64,000 nucleotides of DNA from the NCBI GenBank assembly GCA_014338405.1, contig JTDE01002860.1, positions 1 to 64,000 of the forward strand. Reading direction: 5' to 3'. The notes below the pieces were generated by a model. That model had not been told where the DNA came from. It worked only from the letters and a program-made list of their open reading frames with translations, and did no database searches. Position numbers and translations under genes: made by a program. Positions 23,800 through 36,560 of this stretch are shown here, piece after piece. How positions within the stretch are numbered: position 1 is the stretch's first letter; every line of letters begins with the position of its first letter. The stretch is from Paragonimus skrjabini miyazakii. Taxonomy: Eukaryota; Platyhelminthes; Trematoda; Plagiorchiida; Troglotrematidae.

Positions 23800-26700
23800 C
23801 AAAATATTAGATCCAAACTGTGTGGTGTATACGTCGGAACTGTGAGCCTCATGTCTATTTTTCATAAGCTCCCATCCTCACACAAATGCGGAACACGGTT
23901 CGCCAAACAAATAAACGATTTCCAAAGTAGTGTTTCTATGATCAACCTTCAGGTTTTCTTTTATTTATTGATTATTCATTGATTACTACTGATACCTTCC
24001 TGATGTGCTTGTGTTTTTCGGCTCTCATCTGCACAAATGAAAAGAAACATCCTAGTAGACGAATATGATTAGTTGGCGAATAACACCTGAATATAGAATT
24101 CCACTATTAAGTATACTTTAATCTACTCTCAATTTCCTTCATTTAGATATTTTCGACATTCAAATTTTCTTCCAAACATGCAAATACAAAGCTAAAACCA
24201 AAATTAAAGAATATCCTAATTATCTTTGCACGAAGTATTCTTTTATGAAGATGTCGACTAAATCACGACTTAAGGAGGTCAACGTTTGTACACTATTTAC
24301 ATTGTGAATCGTGTGTACACGAAAGTCAACAGACTAAACTGAAATGACTTCAAGATCATTCAGACTACCAACTTATAATAGGCATCATTGTGAAAAATAC
24401 AGTGCAGCAAACATGCTGATTTTCATGCATCACAATTTATATGAACATTTTACAAAAGAATCATTGTCCAAGTGAGTAATTGATTACAATTTGATACTCA
24501 TTTGACCGATTGCATTGACCATCAGTTCTCCTTTTATCTCATCAATAATTACCTTATAAAATTGTTATAAAAATTGTGATTTATTAAACCTGATAATGAA
24601 TCACTGAAAATAAGCCTGTTCGCTATGCAGTATTTTTCATAACTACGTTGGGAATTTTTGCACGATTCAAAAATTGTTACGCCGATAACTATTTTTAAAG
24701 AATGGAATGAGGGAACAAGAGTGAACAAACTTAACAATCTGTCTTTTTTTATGCAAAGAAAAAAAACGCAGGAAGACGAAAGGATAACACGGAATTTGTG
24801 AGAAAAAGTGCACTATGACTACAAAAAGAAGAAATGCCCTGATAAACCTGTTTTCCAACATGTTAACATCCCTTAAAAAAATAATGAGGAAGTGATACTT
24901 TTCAATCACCCTTCGAAAGTAAAAACGGATATTTGAATAAGTATTCTATATACAAATTCAAGAGTTATTACAAGAATTTCTTAAAACGCTAATTGTTTCT
25001 CACCAATTCTTTATCGATAGATGAACTATAAAAGATGTAAGTGGTAAGCAAAGTTGTGTAAAAAGTAAACTTTTTGCGAGACACAGACTGTTGCCACCAA
25101 TATGGAAGATTTTGTACAGCAATTTCAACAGAGTCGGTCACTGTCACCTACGTGTGAAGAACTGATGGTAGAGTTACTAACCGTTAAAAATGCCCGGGCA
25201 ACTACCAAATTTTCTGTTGACATAAATGGACAGTCTGAGCACTAGCCAAAAAAGAATGCATACGCGGTATATACTCCCCAACCAGACACCACTGATTGTG
25301 AATCACTGCCATATCGGACAATCTCTTTAATCACAGATGTTCAATAACCTTGCATCTTCCGTCGGAAAAGTGACAAAAGCAATCTCCAACGACAGCTGTC
25401 TTATGCTTCTGAGCCGAATGACTACCTGGCCATTTCCCTGCATCATCATCACAGAGAGCAATCCACCAGTGGTTCACGTTGATGCTTAACTGCCACACAA
25501 TCATAATGAAAAAAAAGGGAAACTCTGTGCAGGAAGACAGAAGAAGGGAAGGGGTCTAACCACTAAAAACAACTGCGTATATATGCAGACATTCAGCATC
25601 AAAGTGTCTACACCTTGGCAAACAAACAACCGAGCTATAAATGAAAGTAAGGCGTCATCAGCTTCCTTACGACTTTCATTGCTCCGCGTTATCAAGTGCA
25701 CTCACTTGATAGACAACTTGACCAAACAACATTCACACCACTGAGTTCGACTACCTTCCACCTCACCTAAAGTCTCCAGCCACAGACTCTGTGAGTCACG
25801 AGATCTCCCTAACCAACTCTGGATTCTGAAGGCAGGGCTCTATCAACCAAGCAGTGCGGCGGCCTACGAAGTAAGTACCCAACAGTACGTCACCGACCTG
25901 ATATTTGGATACTTTGTTCGTGGTACGATAACATCAATTATAAAGTGTGCATGATAAATCATGGATTACACAGTGTTCCAGAACAGTGTCCAGTTTTGCC
26001 TAAGCTGTTAGTGCCGGCCCTGTTACGAAGGTGATCCGCGGAACGTGAAGAATATTATGGCCATGAGCAATCTGGAAATTGTGCCAGCCATGGATTTGTC
26101 AATCTTTTGCTCAATATCACATCCATCAACGGTTAACACTGGTTGTGTTTCTTGATACCAGGACAGCCTGTGATTTTGGTGACAGTATTGTGCTCTGAGA
26201 TTGCCTGCAGAAGAGTGGAGATACGAGATAAGTAGGCGTCCGTTCTATGGGCAACATACGGTCAGACTTCGGGTGGAGTTAAAGCTTCAGGTGGACTATC
26301 GTCATCACTCCCTGACCTCGGCGGAGTGTGGTAAGACTGTTGCAAGCGACAATGTGTTGCACAACGTCTCCTGCGATCTCACAAAGAAACCATCGTCTGT
26401 GACGATAATGTAGATGTTTTATCACGACCATCTCTAGTTGTTATTATTCAGACAACTTACTACAGAAACACAAAAGTTTCAAATAAAACTAAAAGGAGAA
26501 AAGACGTATTTTCTTTTGTTATCGCCACACAGCTCCATTTTCCTAGACTTATTCTTTTCGCTGAACAGTTTCCATTCTCAGTGTGCCCTCGAGCTCGAGT
26601 GCAGAAACTCGAGCAAACAATTTTCCGGGCCAATATAAGCAACGATCTAAAAATCTATGGTAAATCCGTAAAGTTCAAGAATCGCTTTTGATCAAGTTTT

Positions 26701-28165
26701 TAAATTGCCTGACATAAATGACCGTCTTCAACTGATGAAATTTTTAAGCATTTCGGACTAGAGTATGTCAGCCTGCCGGGTAACCAAAGTATATACTGGA
26801 TTACCACAATAAAACAAAACGAGGGTATTTACCTTATGTTAGCATTGTAAAAATACTATAGATCTCAGAGCGCGAACGTTCTCATTTTAGCCACCGTCTC
26901 GAAACCGTAACATGACAATTGAGACACTTCTCGCTGCGAGATTCAAAATCCGATCACTAAGATGGCATGCATGCATACATGCACAGTGTATACATGTGTG
27001 CACAAAACTCGGGCACCGATCGTACACAGGAAAGCAAGAATGTCCGCTATACAGAACACGCCGCTTGACAGATGAGCCTGGTTATGAAACCAGTTCCATC
27101 AAACGTTCGGCTTGTCGGAACGTATCGCTTACGTAAGGTCGGAGAGGTTGGAGTATTCGATCACCCTGTGTATGGAGCTCGCAGGTATGACAAAAAGACG
27201 GATGTGTACCAGCCGACAGACAAATAGAACAAACAAACCGGCGAATTGTAACATTACAACGTGGGGGCTAGGATAATGGAACACGGATGTGGAGTAAAAA
27301 CTCTTCTATAGGCGAACCATACTGACCAGGTGCAAGGTCATCAGAAATACACCGAAGGTACTTCTACCGGAAGCCTGGAGGTACCGGGAAATGTGATATG
27401 CTCAGAATTACGACTAGTGGAAATTGTTGCACATATATTCTTATACTCTCATTTACAACTCGACTGTTCGTTTGATTATTTGAAAACTGTAAATTTCTTG
27501 ATATAGACTGGTTAACATTAGAAGGGAATTTTTGAATTAAACATCATCTGGATCCCCTTCGTGACCTTCAAACTGAGGTAGTTTTCACTGTTGTGCATAA
27601 GCAGGGTATAAACCCTCAAGGTACAGCTTTTATGAGGAAGAGGAGGGGGGAATGCAATATTCACTGGCAGTTTTATTAGTACAACCAACATCGCTGGATC
27701 CGCCCATATCAAACAGGAAGGTTGACCGGGTTTTCAGTCTCCCAAATTGATCAAGTTCTATGAGATAATATGAGGGTGTCGACCAGGTACGGGTTTACAA
27801 TGCGATGTCACTAGCAGGGTTGATCAGCAGATTACGGCAGTCTAGTCAGTCCAAGGAAATTGCCACTAACGAGTTCAACAGTAACTTTAAGATAACGAAA
27901 TTATGACGCGAAATCGAATCATGAAAGCCTACAGGCCAGAGTAAGCTGCTACTCAGCACAGACCTGAAATCGATTAGCCATATAAAGATGCGCAACGTGA
28001 GCAACACCCGCTGTAAGTCTTCGTCAGAGCAAACAGCGTCTTCAAAGGAAATTAAGAAAGTCCTACTGAGACGAGTTTTGATGTCACAGCATCCACGTCT
28101 CTAAGTCAGCTAATACGCTGGCTACAAACCGTCGATTATGGGGTAACTCAATATTAGCAAACAGC
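23800..28165. other. No recognisable feature
   Basis: AT-rich DNA without an identifiable element. At 25102-25487 the plus strand keeps one frame with two in-frame stops beginning MEDFVQQFQQSRSLSP, which might be a decayed gag-like or cellular frame, but I cannot place it. A possible A-box-like sequence on the minus strand near 25840 lacks a B box. Confidence 0.4.
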
Positions 28166-28169
28166 GCAC

Positions 28170-28735
28170 GAATCACTAAACAGGATGTTTAAATTCGGAA
28201 ATCACGTGAGACGAGATCATTAAGCTCAGCGGTCGGTAGTGTCTGTCTGCCCCGAAGACAGGCTTATGAATTTCGTCGTTGTTGACACAATATTCTAGCC
28301 ATACTTTGTTTGTTTGCTTCAAAGACACCGGTGATCAAAAGTGGACGGTCAATGGACAAACTTCAACTGAATGAGTTAAATTTCGCAGTCGTATAACAAG
28401 ACTGCTATTACAGTTGCATTATACACTCGACCTCTCACACAAAGGCTAAGATCATGCTGACGCCAAGGATGCCGTAAGCTGACAAACCCAGTTCGAACTT
28501 TGGTAATATGATTTGTGATCCCGAAAGACAGTCCATCAGTGCTGATAAGGCCCCTGAGGTATACAAACTTCTCAACCATTTTCAAAAGTTCACCAACAGG
28601 GATGGAAGCATGAGGTTGAATCTTCCAACACCAGCAATATTTCGCACTCAAAAGAAGTAAGTCATACTGAACTGACGAACTAAAGCCTCTAAGCCTCTCA
28701 CGACTTTTTTGGCATCCAAGGCTCTTCAAAATATG
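28170..28735 (-). mobile_element. RTE-clade LINE fragment, C-terminal reverse transcriptase domain
   Basis: The minus strand has LLKMVEKFVYLRGLISTDGL, ITKVRTGFVSLRHPWRQHDL, RGRVYNATVIAVLLYDCEI and, after a frame change, TFDHRCL. This is the same region of the RTE protein as 10500-11045, and both share the sequence AACTGACGAACT on the plus strand. Catalytic reverse transcriptase boxes are not included. It is a short, dead fragment. Confidence 0.87.
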
Positions 28736-31700
28736 GAGAAACGTTGTCTGGATATTCCTTCTTAAGGTTTAGTATTTAGGAGTATCTAAACGTCCTATTC
28801 GCAGACAGTTAAAGGGATAACAGTTATTGCGTCATACGCACTAGCAACAATTTAACCACATTTAGAGGTGGCGAAAATTGCTTTATATGAATTGCATATT
28901 TGCCAATTAGTGTGAATGCAGCGACTAATGAAACAGACTACCAGACTAACGGACATTTTAAGACATGATGCACACCAAGCATAAAATATGATTCACAGCT
29001 AAGCCCCAGCTTCGAATATACCTTTGCCCTTGGTAATGAACACAAGTTCAAGCACTAAGACAGGCTCAAGCGACCATCACCTACTACTTAACCGACATTA
29101 ATGCGGTCTTATTTGGTAAAAGTTTTTGTGACCGTCACCCACATTCCGAGTGTGAGTAGAGAGGTTTTTACCCTAAAACTACTACACTATATTAACTGAG
29201 TCTAGCCGACTGGAAAGAACATAGAGCAGAAACGAAAAGGAACTGTCAAGTGACAAAAAAAGTGCACAACGAAAGCTCGACAGATATCGACCTCGCATCC
29301 AAATTCCGTGCCAGAATGTGAACCTCAACCCTACCGAATGAGGCAATACCTTTAAAGCTTTCATTCCGCGAATCTTCCGCTGCAAACGAATAAACCGGCT
29401 ATCGGGTTGAATGAAAACTGCGCAGCGTTCAAGCGATGAGGTGGTATTCGTGAAACCGTGCGTCAATCACTGAAGTATGTGCAGCAAAAACAACAAGCCT
29501 TGTTTGCTGCAAAAGCACGCTGGAGAACAATCCAACTAGTTATCCGACGCGATGTCAAGCAGACAGAAATAGTCGAAAACAGATAGTTTTAGAAAATCAT
29601 CCTCAGGAAAAAAACAAGTTTCACAATCTAGTAAAAAGAGCGTGAATACGGAGATGTTGAACATTTCTATCACACAAAAAATAAATGCTGGCATTAGATC
29701 AGCATCACAGATGATAGCATCCGGTATGTACTTCGAAGCCTATGGTCATTCGCTTGACAAGTTTAGCAAAACTGGCACAACAGTAACAGCAACGATGAAA
29801 AGGTAACAATAAAATCTTTCGTAACGTAACTTGCTCACACCTCGCTGGTGGTGCATCTCGGATGGACAGTTCGAACTAGCTACGACCGCAAGGGTACGAA
29901 ATGGTGACTGAAGTGTCCTATGGTGCTTACCTTCAAACCAACATTTAACGAGCAACTTCGTTCCTAGTTGACAGGGATCGTCTCCTTACGATGAGGCATA
30001 ACAAGAACCCAACCCAAAGCTATTCATTTTAGGGTAAGTATACTGGAATACTATCAGAACTGTATTGTTCAATTCAAATAGACGGATACTTAGCTAGGGT
30101 GGGCGAGTTTAGCGACCAAGTACAACTCGCCACCACGATGGTCAGTGAAATCATAGGATCACGCAAATTACGATGTAGCGCTTTAGACTTCACGGAAGCT
30201 AACCGCAGAACGAAACGATTAACCAGTTCACCCAGAGAGTTATCGCAGTTAAAGTAAGCAATTAGATAGTGATCCGACAGCTTTATATTTTTTAGAAAAT
30301 AAAGACATCGATGAAATGGCTAAACGGTATCAACAACTCAGAAACAGCGGTAGAGCACCGGTCACAATGAAGATATGCTGCGTCGTACCGTATAAAAACG
30401 GCAACATGTTGTTATACCCATATTAACCATCGTAACAGATGTCATCGTATTCCTTAAGTCTGGATAATGTTTTGGTACAGAAAACTGACTGATCATGTAA
30501 CGTCTTAGCAACAAAGTTCCCAAAATCATCATAAAGAAAAACGACACACTTACCACATGCGTTTTGCTCAGTTTTTCTAATGTCAATTTATCACGGAAAA
30601 GGGGTTCAAGGCGCATTAGACACTCAGAGCTGAGGTAGGTTCCGGTCAGTATCTGCAACGTAACCAGCGAAAAGGCTAAGAAAGTGACAAGTCAGTGACA
30701 AGAACTACCAAATTACACTTCAAGTTTTGCATAAAATAATAGATCTTTCAAAAACGGCCTACTTTGCTGTCTTCGCTTCAAAACAGAGTTAAATTTATCC
30801 GAAATTAGCATTAAAATGAAATTAGATCACCGGCTGAGTCTGCCGCGAAGCCTCAGTAATCAAGTTGCCCACATCAGAGTTCGATTTGAAACTGAGGGTG
30901 TGTATTAGCGCCCTCTATATTAATCACAGTTCGTACAGACTTCTCAAGAAAAAGTATCAACGCTCCATGAAGTTCCATCTCTTCGGTCACCGTGTTTAAA
31001 CTAGTCCCTTTATGCTTCTGCAGATAATTCGACAACCCACTACGCCTGCACTCCGCTCACACAACGTCCTATATCTTATCGACTCTCATTAACTCGAAAT
31101 TCAGTCAACACTGTGATCACAGTGATCAAAAACGAATTTTACAATGGAGATCTTTTAATGCCGAAATATTTAGCCTTTCCACATTTGATCATGAGTTGCG
31201 CTGTTCAACTTTTGTCCTTCGATTCTTTAACTTTGGACTTCAACTTTATTCCTATTTCCGCGGACATAACTCTCTTGAGTTTACCCATTTTTCACAACCA
31301 ATTTCTGTGTCTCCGAAATTCTCAACGACAAAAAAAGTTCTCAATTTTACAAGCTTTCAGTTTTAAACCTTCTCCCAGCAATTCGTGATTTATAAATCTC
31401 ATATTCATCTCACTTTAGAATGATGTATGTACATCTAAGATAGGCGCCGATCGTGTGGTCTGTCCCACAATCATAAGACTAACCGTTTTTTTGGCTGAAA
31501 TTTCGAAAGCTTTAAGTTTTCTTCAAATGAGAGTAAAAGTTGGCAGCTGTAAATACGAGTAAAGTTTTATCACAGGAAGTTAACGCAATATAAAACATTG
31601 TGAAGTCAGAAAATGGTAGCATCACACTTAATGTAATAGTGTCTGTCCGTATCTAGACCAAGAGAGACAAAAGAAAATTAAATGTTCAGTTGTGGCCAAA

Positions 31701-32100
31701 TTGGTTTTGATCACCGGTCGACAGAGTAACAATAACCTGGGAAATAGCAAATGAATTGAGTTGTTCCGAAGATCGACTAACTGTAGTCATTGTTAACCAA
31801 AAATAAATTCACAGAAAGTAAAACTGAGCGAAGGGTTTTCCGTTGTACACAATGGAAGTAAGAGATATAGAAATCGAACGGGGCCCTAAGAGACAAAAAA
31901 ACTCGGGAAATGAAAATCACATTGCAGTTAGTGGAAATTATTGCAAGAAACGAACTGGAAATAGGATGAGTTACACACTCCAAGCAAAAATAGCAATACT
32001 ACACAAGGTGATTCCGAAAAGCGGTAGCGTAAGCAACATCAAGTGAGATTTCGGTCTGGAGGCTTCGAAGAATACAAGTTACGGGACCTCAAATAATTCA
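28736..32100. other. No recognisable feature
   Basis: Several open frames (29182-29466 minus, 30362-30658 minus, 31113-31388 plus) do not resemble known families and show no consistent exon structure. No repeat was recognised by eye. Confidence 0.4.
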
Positions 32101-32105
32101 TCAAT

Positions 32106-32123
32106 AATTTCAAGTTGAACATC
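32106..32123. repeat. Left arm of 18-base perfect inverted repeat
   Basis: AATTTCAAGTTGAACATC here is the exact reverse complement of GATGTTCAACTTGAAATT at 32308-32325. The two arms enclose the hammerhead SINE. Part of this arm (GATGTTCAA on the minus strand) is also the 3' end of the plus copy near 1460, so this arm belongs to the element body. Confidence 0.95.
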
Positions 32124-32187
32124 ACCCATAATTGATTGCATGTGTCGCATTCCCATAGACTTTCCAGTCGACCCCCTCCGAAAAGAA

Positions 32188-32232
32188 GCACTAGACTCAA
32201 GTTTCGCTCTCATTAGAGCTCGTCAGTAGTGC
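32188..32232 (-). ncRNA. Type I hammerhead ribozyme, complete-looking
   Basis: The parts occur in order on the minus strand. Stem I 5' strand GCACTA is followed by core CTGACGA, stem II GCTC/GAGC around TAATGA, and core GAAA. A two-pair stem III (A-C with G-U around TTGA), the cleavage triplet GTC, and stem I 3' strand TAGTGC complete it. All invariant core positions are present and stem I pairs at six of six positions. Predicted cleavage is after the C at 32194. The very short stem III is usual for SINE- and Penelope-associated hammerheads, which may act as dimers or need flanking help. Activity is inferred from structure only. Confidence 0.85.
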
Positions 32233-32307
32233 ATATCCTCGCCATTGCCGGGACTAGAACCACGGCCACGCTGTTCATGAGACAACCGTGTTTACCACTG
32301 CGCCCTA

Positions 32308-32325
32308 GATGTTCAACTTGAAATT
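32308..32325. repeat. Right arm of 18-base perfect inverted repeat
   Basis: GATGTTCAACTTGAAATT lies just upstream of the A box of the minus-strand SINE and pairs fully with 32106-32123. In a transcript covering the element the two ends could form an 18-pair stem. Confidence 0.95.
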
Positions 32326-35300
32326 AACCAAATCCCCGACTACTCAGATATCGTTATTTGTTAGTGGGTGCTCAAGCAATCACGGTTAAAAGTTCCACTA
32401 CAAACGGAACGATAAAGTTTAATTTCGTGAACAAACGCTGAGTGGTGATTCTGAATCGAAATTCACATATTCCTTCAAATTCAGACAGACAAAAATCAGA
32501 AAGGCGATTTGTGACAATTCTGATTGGTTTTCACTTGATTAGCATATTATGCGAAAAATTTTTGTCCCGATTGAAAGTTGACCCCTTTCACTGTCCAAAC
32601 GGATCGGTTTGTGCGAAATTACCGATTTTATCAAAAAGGTACAGATGGTCTTACATTTGCGAAACAGACTGGACATCCCATCCTTTGGATAATGTTCGAA
32701 ACGAAGCTGTGAATTTCGTTAACGATTCAGCTCTAACATTAATTACTCGGTCGTTATCACACCGCAGAGATGTTACTTGTACTCTCTTGTCAACCAAAAG
32801 AAGCATGCCACCAAAATGACGGAGCATGTTCTTTTCCTGGTTAAACGCTCAAGCACATGTGACCCGAAGTTGCCGCGTTTCGGTGTTGAGTTTCGTTCAT
32901 CCGCTTTTTCTAAAAGGAAAACTTGCAAACTGTGGAAATCTCCACCGCTAGTTTGTTGTTTTACCATGATATTCATATTCTTAAGCAGAGTTAACAAACG
33001 GGTTTTCACCATCTACCTACTTTATACCGACGATTCTTGAATCATGAATTTTGCTTTCCTTTATATTATATATATGGGCACTCCGATTAGATACCCATGG
33101 TGAATTACATGACAACTTTGAACCACACCTCCAGACGACTCATGAGCTCGACCATTGGCAGTATCGCAAAAAGCCAAAGGTTCGAACGAATCCGATCTGT
33201 TTGCAAATGAATCTTTAAGGTCAACCCTACAAGCCATCGCATAGCAAGCATATTGGAAGTTGAACCAGAATCTGAGTTAGTTGTTATAAACACGCCAATT
33301 GGCAATTAACCGGATGAGGCAGTGATTACAACCTCGACACCACAACCGTATGACTGCAGGTCAACGGAGTGTTTAAGTTTTGCTAAGACTGGATTTTGAA
33401 TCTCGAGCTGGACAAGGACACACGTCATCAACGGACTCTAACAAGAAGAAAATGGAATTCTCCATTTATTTTGGAGGCTGCACGGCCAAAATTGGTCGCC
33501 TGAGAGTATATCAGTTACCATACGTCAGTGATACACACATCGCAATAGGCATCGTTATTTGGAAGTATTAGAAATTTATGTTTTGCGGGATGGGTCTACT
33601 TTCTATAATCGCCCGACTTGTAAAATTCATACAATTCAAACGTTTGGATTTACATAACAAAACATTCGGGCCCAATGTATTATTCGAACAGGTAATTGAT
33701 GCAGTTCGTCAAATTAACTACTTATGTAAAGATTCCAGATATGCTAGATGTGACGATGGACCTCGTAAGTGCCACACAATTGAACAGGTTGTGTAAAGGA
33801 AAGTGAAGACACCGGTACAAAGTAAGAGATTTAACTGGTTTCCTAACTTGAACACCAGAATATATAATTAGTTCAAAAAGTTGAAACATTAGTTATTGTC
33901 CATAGACTCACAAAAAAATTACAGTCACTCCGTTTTTAGCAATATCTTCCGTGATAATGTCAGACTAATGACCATCAATTTTGCACATAAAAAATCATGA
34001 AAAGTATTATATAAATGTTCAAAAAAAACACTACAGAAAAATAGACATGAACACATTTGGACATAAGAACTGGAACAACTGCGGCGAGAAAATTGTAAGT
34101 TGTGGTATCGCCTGGTCGAGGCACAGGCTATTTGTTATTTCGTACTCCTTGCATTTTTTAGATGAACGTTTATGCTACATGTGGGATTGATGAGAGCATG
34201 AAGAGGCGAACTTATTTGGAGAAACTTTTATTTCTGATGCAATGTTCAAATGAGTGAATGATGCAAAATGATTAGATAAGTCACTTGATTCATAAGGCTG
34301 CCACAGTACGACAACCATGGCTACTAGCAACTATCCCATTAAGTCACCCTTCAACTGAGTAAGATGTGAACCAGGGTTTTGAGAAACCTTTGGTTGGTAA
34401 CAAATGTGCTATTCTGTGGTCGCCTCTGAATCCGCCGTGCCCTGTTAGTGCTATCATAAAATATTCGTGATTGCACACTTGTTCCGTATGCCGCTTATCC
34501 CACAGTCCAGAAAAAGGTCGTTTGTCAAATCCTGAACCAGAGATGTGCCCGGTGAAGGTGAAGAATTTCAGTCTCCTGCCTGAGACAAGACTAATTCGAC
34601 GTTCGGCTGTTATGTTTGTTCATGTGTATATCTACAAAGTGGTAACTAATGCGGGATAGTCTGAAGTTTAGTTGATTTTGACATAAACGCGAGCTGAATA
34701 CCGTCAGAAAATTTGAGCCTAGACATTTCAATTCAGAGTGAAACGGAATAAAATCGATCGTCAGTGAACTGTTCATCCGAATCCTTACGAGGATGTCATC
34801 TCAAACGCCTCCTTGATGAAACAAACAACTGTAGGGTCAAACAGTATTTTCGAGACAGGGCACTATTTTCGAAGTAGATAAAAGGGTAACAAAAATTATC
34901 GCAAAATAATCATAATGCCAATTCAGAAAGTGATCTGCCACAGCATGCCAGAATGTATTTCTCCGGCCCCGCTCGATTTTCTAACGAACCATGTCGAGAT
35001 GCTCCTGATGAATGGATGAATGTGTGCTCGACTCAAATAATCTCATTCTCGTTGTTGAGGGGCCGTTGATGTACACAGTTCAGACAGCGTCTCGAGATGG
35101 TAGAACACGTTTGGATCAAAACTCCAGGTCAACCAGTGTAATAGAAACATTCCTCGAAAAAATGTGAAAACTGCGAAATCGGACTTATGTGTGTTTACTC
35201 AGTGTCTTCGGAACGGACAGACTTTGTTGAATGCTGAACACATTAAACTCATTTGGAGGCTTGGATATACGGCACAAATACCGGATCAATGCTTGCCATG

Positions 35301-35682
35301 AGGTAATTTACTTGCGAATGAGGGGTTACGTGGTAAACGGCAGCGTGGTCGCCACTGAATAACATGGGATCCGGGTCAGTAAAACTTACTTGCCTAATCA
35401 AGGGGCCAACGAACACTCTTTGTTCAGGACGCCACCTAACAGGACGAGGAACAGAAGACAATGGCGTCTGTATGAATCGCTGTAAGGTTCCTCACATAGA
35501 TTTCAGTAGCTTTCCAGGAACATGATTCTTTCTGGCATAACCGCCGTTCTAATGAGCTACCATCGGAATTGAATTAAAAACTTACCATGCGCACTCAAGC
35601 AAGAGATGTGGAGCTGGTACATATTTTCATCTCTCAACATTAATATTCGTCAAAGCTCGCTTATATACACAACACGAAGTAT
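32326..35682. other. No recognisable feature
   Basis: The interval contains longer open frames (32442-32819, 33578-33796 and 33981-34190 plus) without a match to families I know. No splice-site pair or repeat structure supports them as genes. Confidence 0.4.
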
Positions 35683-36560
35683 CTAATGTATCACACAACC
35701 TACCGCTTGCAGAAACGAAGTAAACACAGAAGGCCTTTTCTGTGTGAGCAGCAAGGAACGTAGTGCGATTTCCGATAGTGAAGAAAAAGCAGAAATGTCC
35801 AATATTTTTCTCCTATGAACATTATCAAATTCGGCTTGCATGAAAGATTCTTTCATCTCAATTAGTTTCATTTTTGGAAGAAAGATACAAGGTCGAGCAA
35901 ATAAGGCGCGTGCTTAAGTAAACTGACTTCGGAATCGGAAAGGAAATCCACTGTGGGTTTCGAGTTATGGACAGGCGCGTTACTGTGGTGCAACAAACGA
36001 GGCAATCCCGTATTGGAGCGACTAACAACGATAATCAGAAAAACCTTCGGTAAACACCGCAATGTACCAAACAGATGTCACAGTTTTCCTGGTTTATTGT
36101 GATGAAAAGTTCTTTTCGAGAAGGAAGAAATTGCTGTCGTTAGTCTTCCGGTCGACTTTTGACGCACGCTAACTTTGGACTATTCTGAGCTCTGGGATTT
36201 AGGTAGAGATGCATCCTGGAAAGGCTTCTGGACATGAAGCCGTCAATTACAAAGAAGAAGTTCCAGCAAAACGGATGCCATGTTGTTTTTCAACATTGGA
36301 CAGAGCACGGAGACCGAATGAGCTCCTGAAAAGCCAAAGTGAACGTGTGTACGTATTTCGATGGACACATTATTGAAGCCCAATAGTTGCTGGAACTAGT
36401 GATATGTGACATTCCGATCATCCACTACCGCTGCTCTGACGACGGTTAAGGTTTGTTCGTCGAAGACAATTTTCAGATGTCCCTAGCACGAGGTGTCCAT
36501 GACGCCGAAAGTACCACTGTAAAATGTAGAATAGTCGTCCAATAGGAGTTCGGTCGCCAG
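35683..36560 (-). mobile_element. mariner-like DNA transposon relic (transposase)
   Basis: Read on the minus strand in several frames. A helix-turn-helix-like part (VRAAVVDDRNVTYHQFQQLL) is near 36470-36410, and VTSVWYIAVFTEGF near 36080-36040. The characteristic block LHHSNAPVHNSKPTVDFLSD, then LLKHAPYLLDL, is at about 35990-35890. MKLIEMKESFMQ begins at 35871. The HH-NAP-H and H-PY-DL spacing is that of DD34D mariner transposases. The second catalytic Asp position is Ser, and the third is lost in a small deletion before FF. Terminal inverted repeats were not found. It is a long-dead copy. Confidence 0.8.

Larger units (their letters stand above)
32106..32325 (-). mobile_element. tRNA-derived SINE with internal hammerhead ribozyme
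   Basis: Read on the minus strand, the element starts at the right end. It has GGGCGCAGTGGTAAAC (A box) and GTGGTTCTAGTCCCGGC (B box) about 30 bases apart, giving a tRNA-type RNA polymerase III promoter. A 45-base hammerhead follows (32188-32232), then a body with GGGGTCGACTGGAAAGTC and TATGGGTGATGTTCAAC. The first and last 18 bases are perfect inverted repeats of each other. The layout, tRNA-like head then hammerhead, is that of the Sm-alpha family of schistosomes, but I cannot say whether the body sequence is the same family. Related copies are at 1240-1472 and 41052-41185. Confidence 0.85.

Noticed and set aside
25785..25855. A tRNA-derived SINE head on the minus strand (CTTGGTTGATAGAGC)
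   Set aside because: Only an A-box-like match; no B box at the right distance and no relative elsewhere in the window.
32442..32819. A 125-codon plus-strand gene next to the hammerhead SINE
   Set aside because: No family resemblance, no poly(A) or splice evidence; likely a chance frame.
36200..36300. A LINE fragment on the plus strand (GKASGHEAV resembles a reverse transcriptase upstream motif)
   Set aside because: It is antisense to the better supported mariner transposase and no further LINE motif follows.
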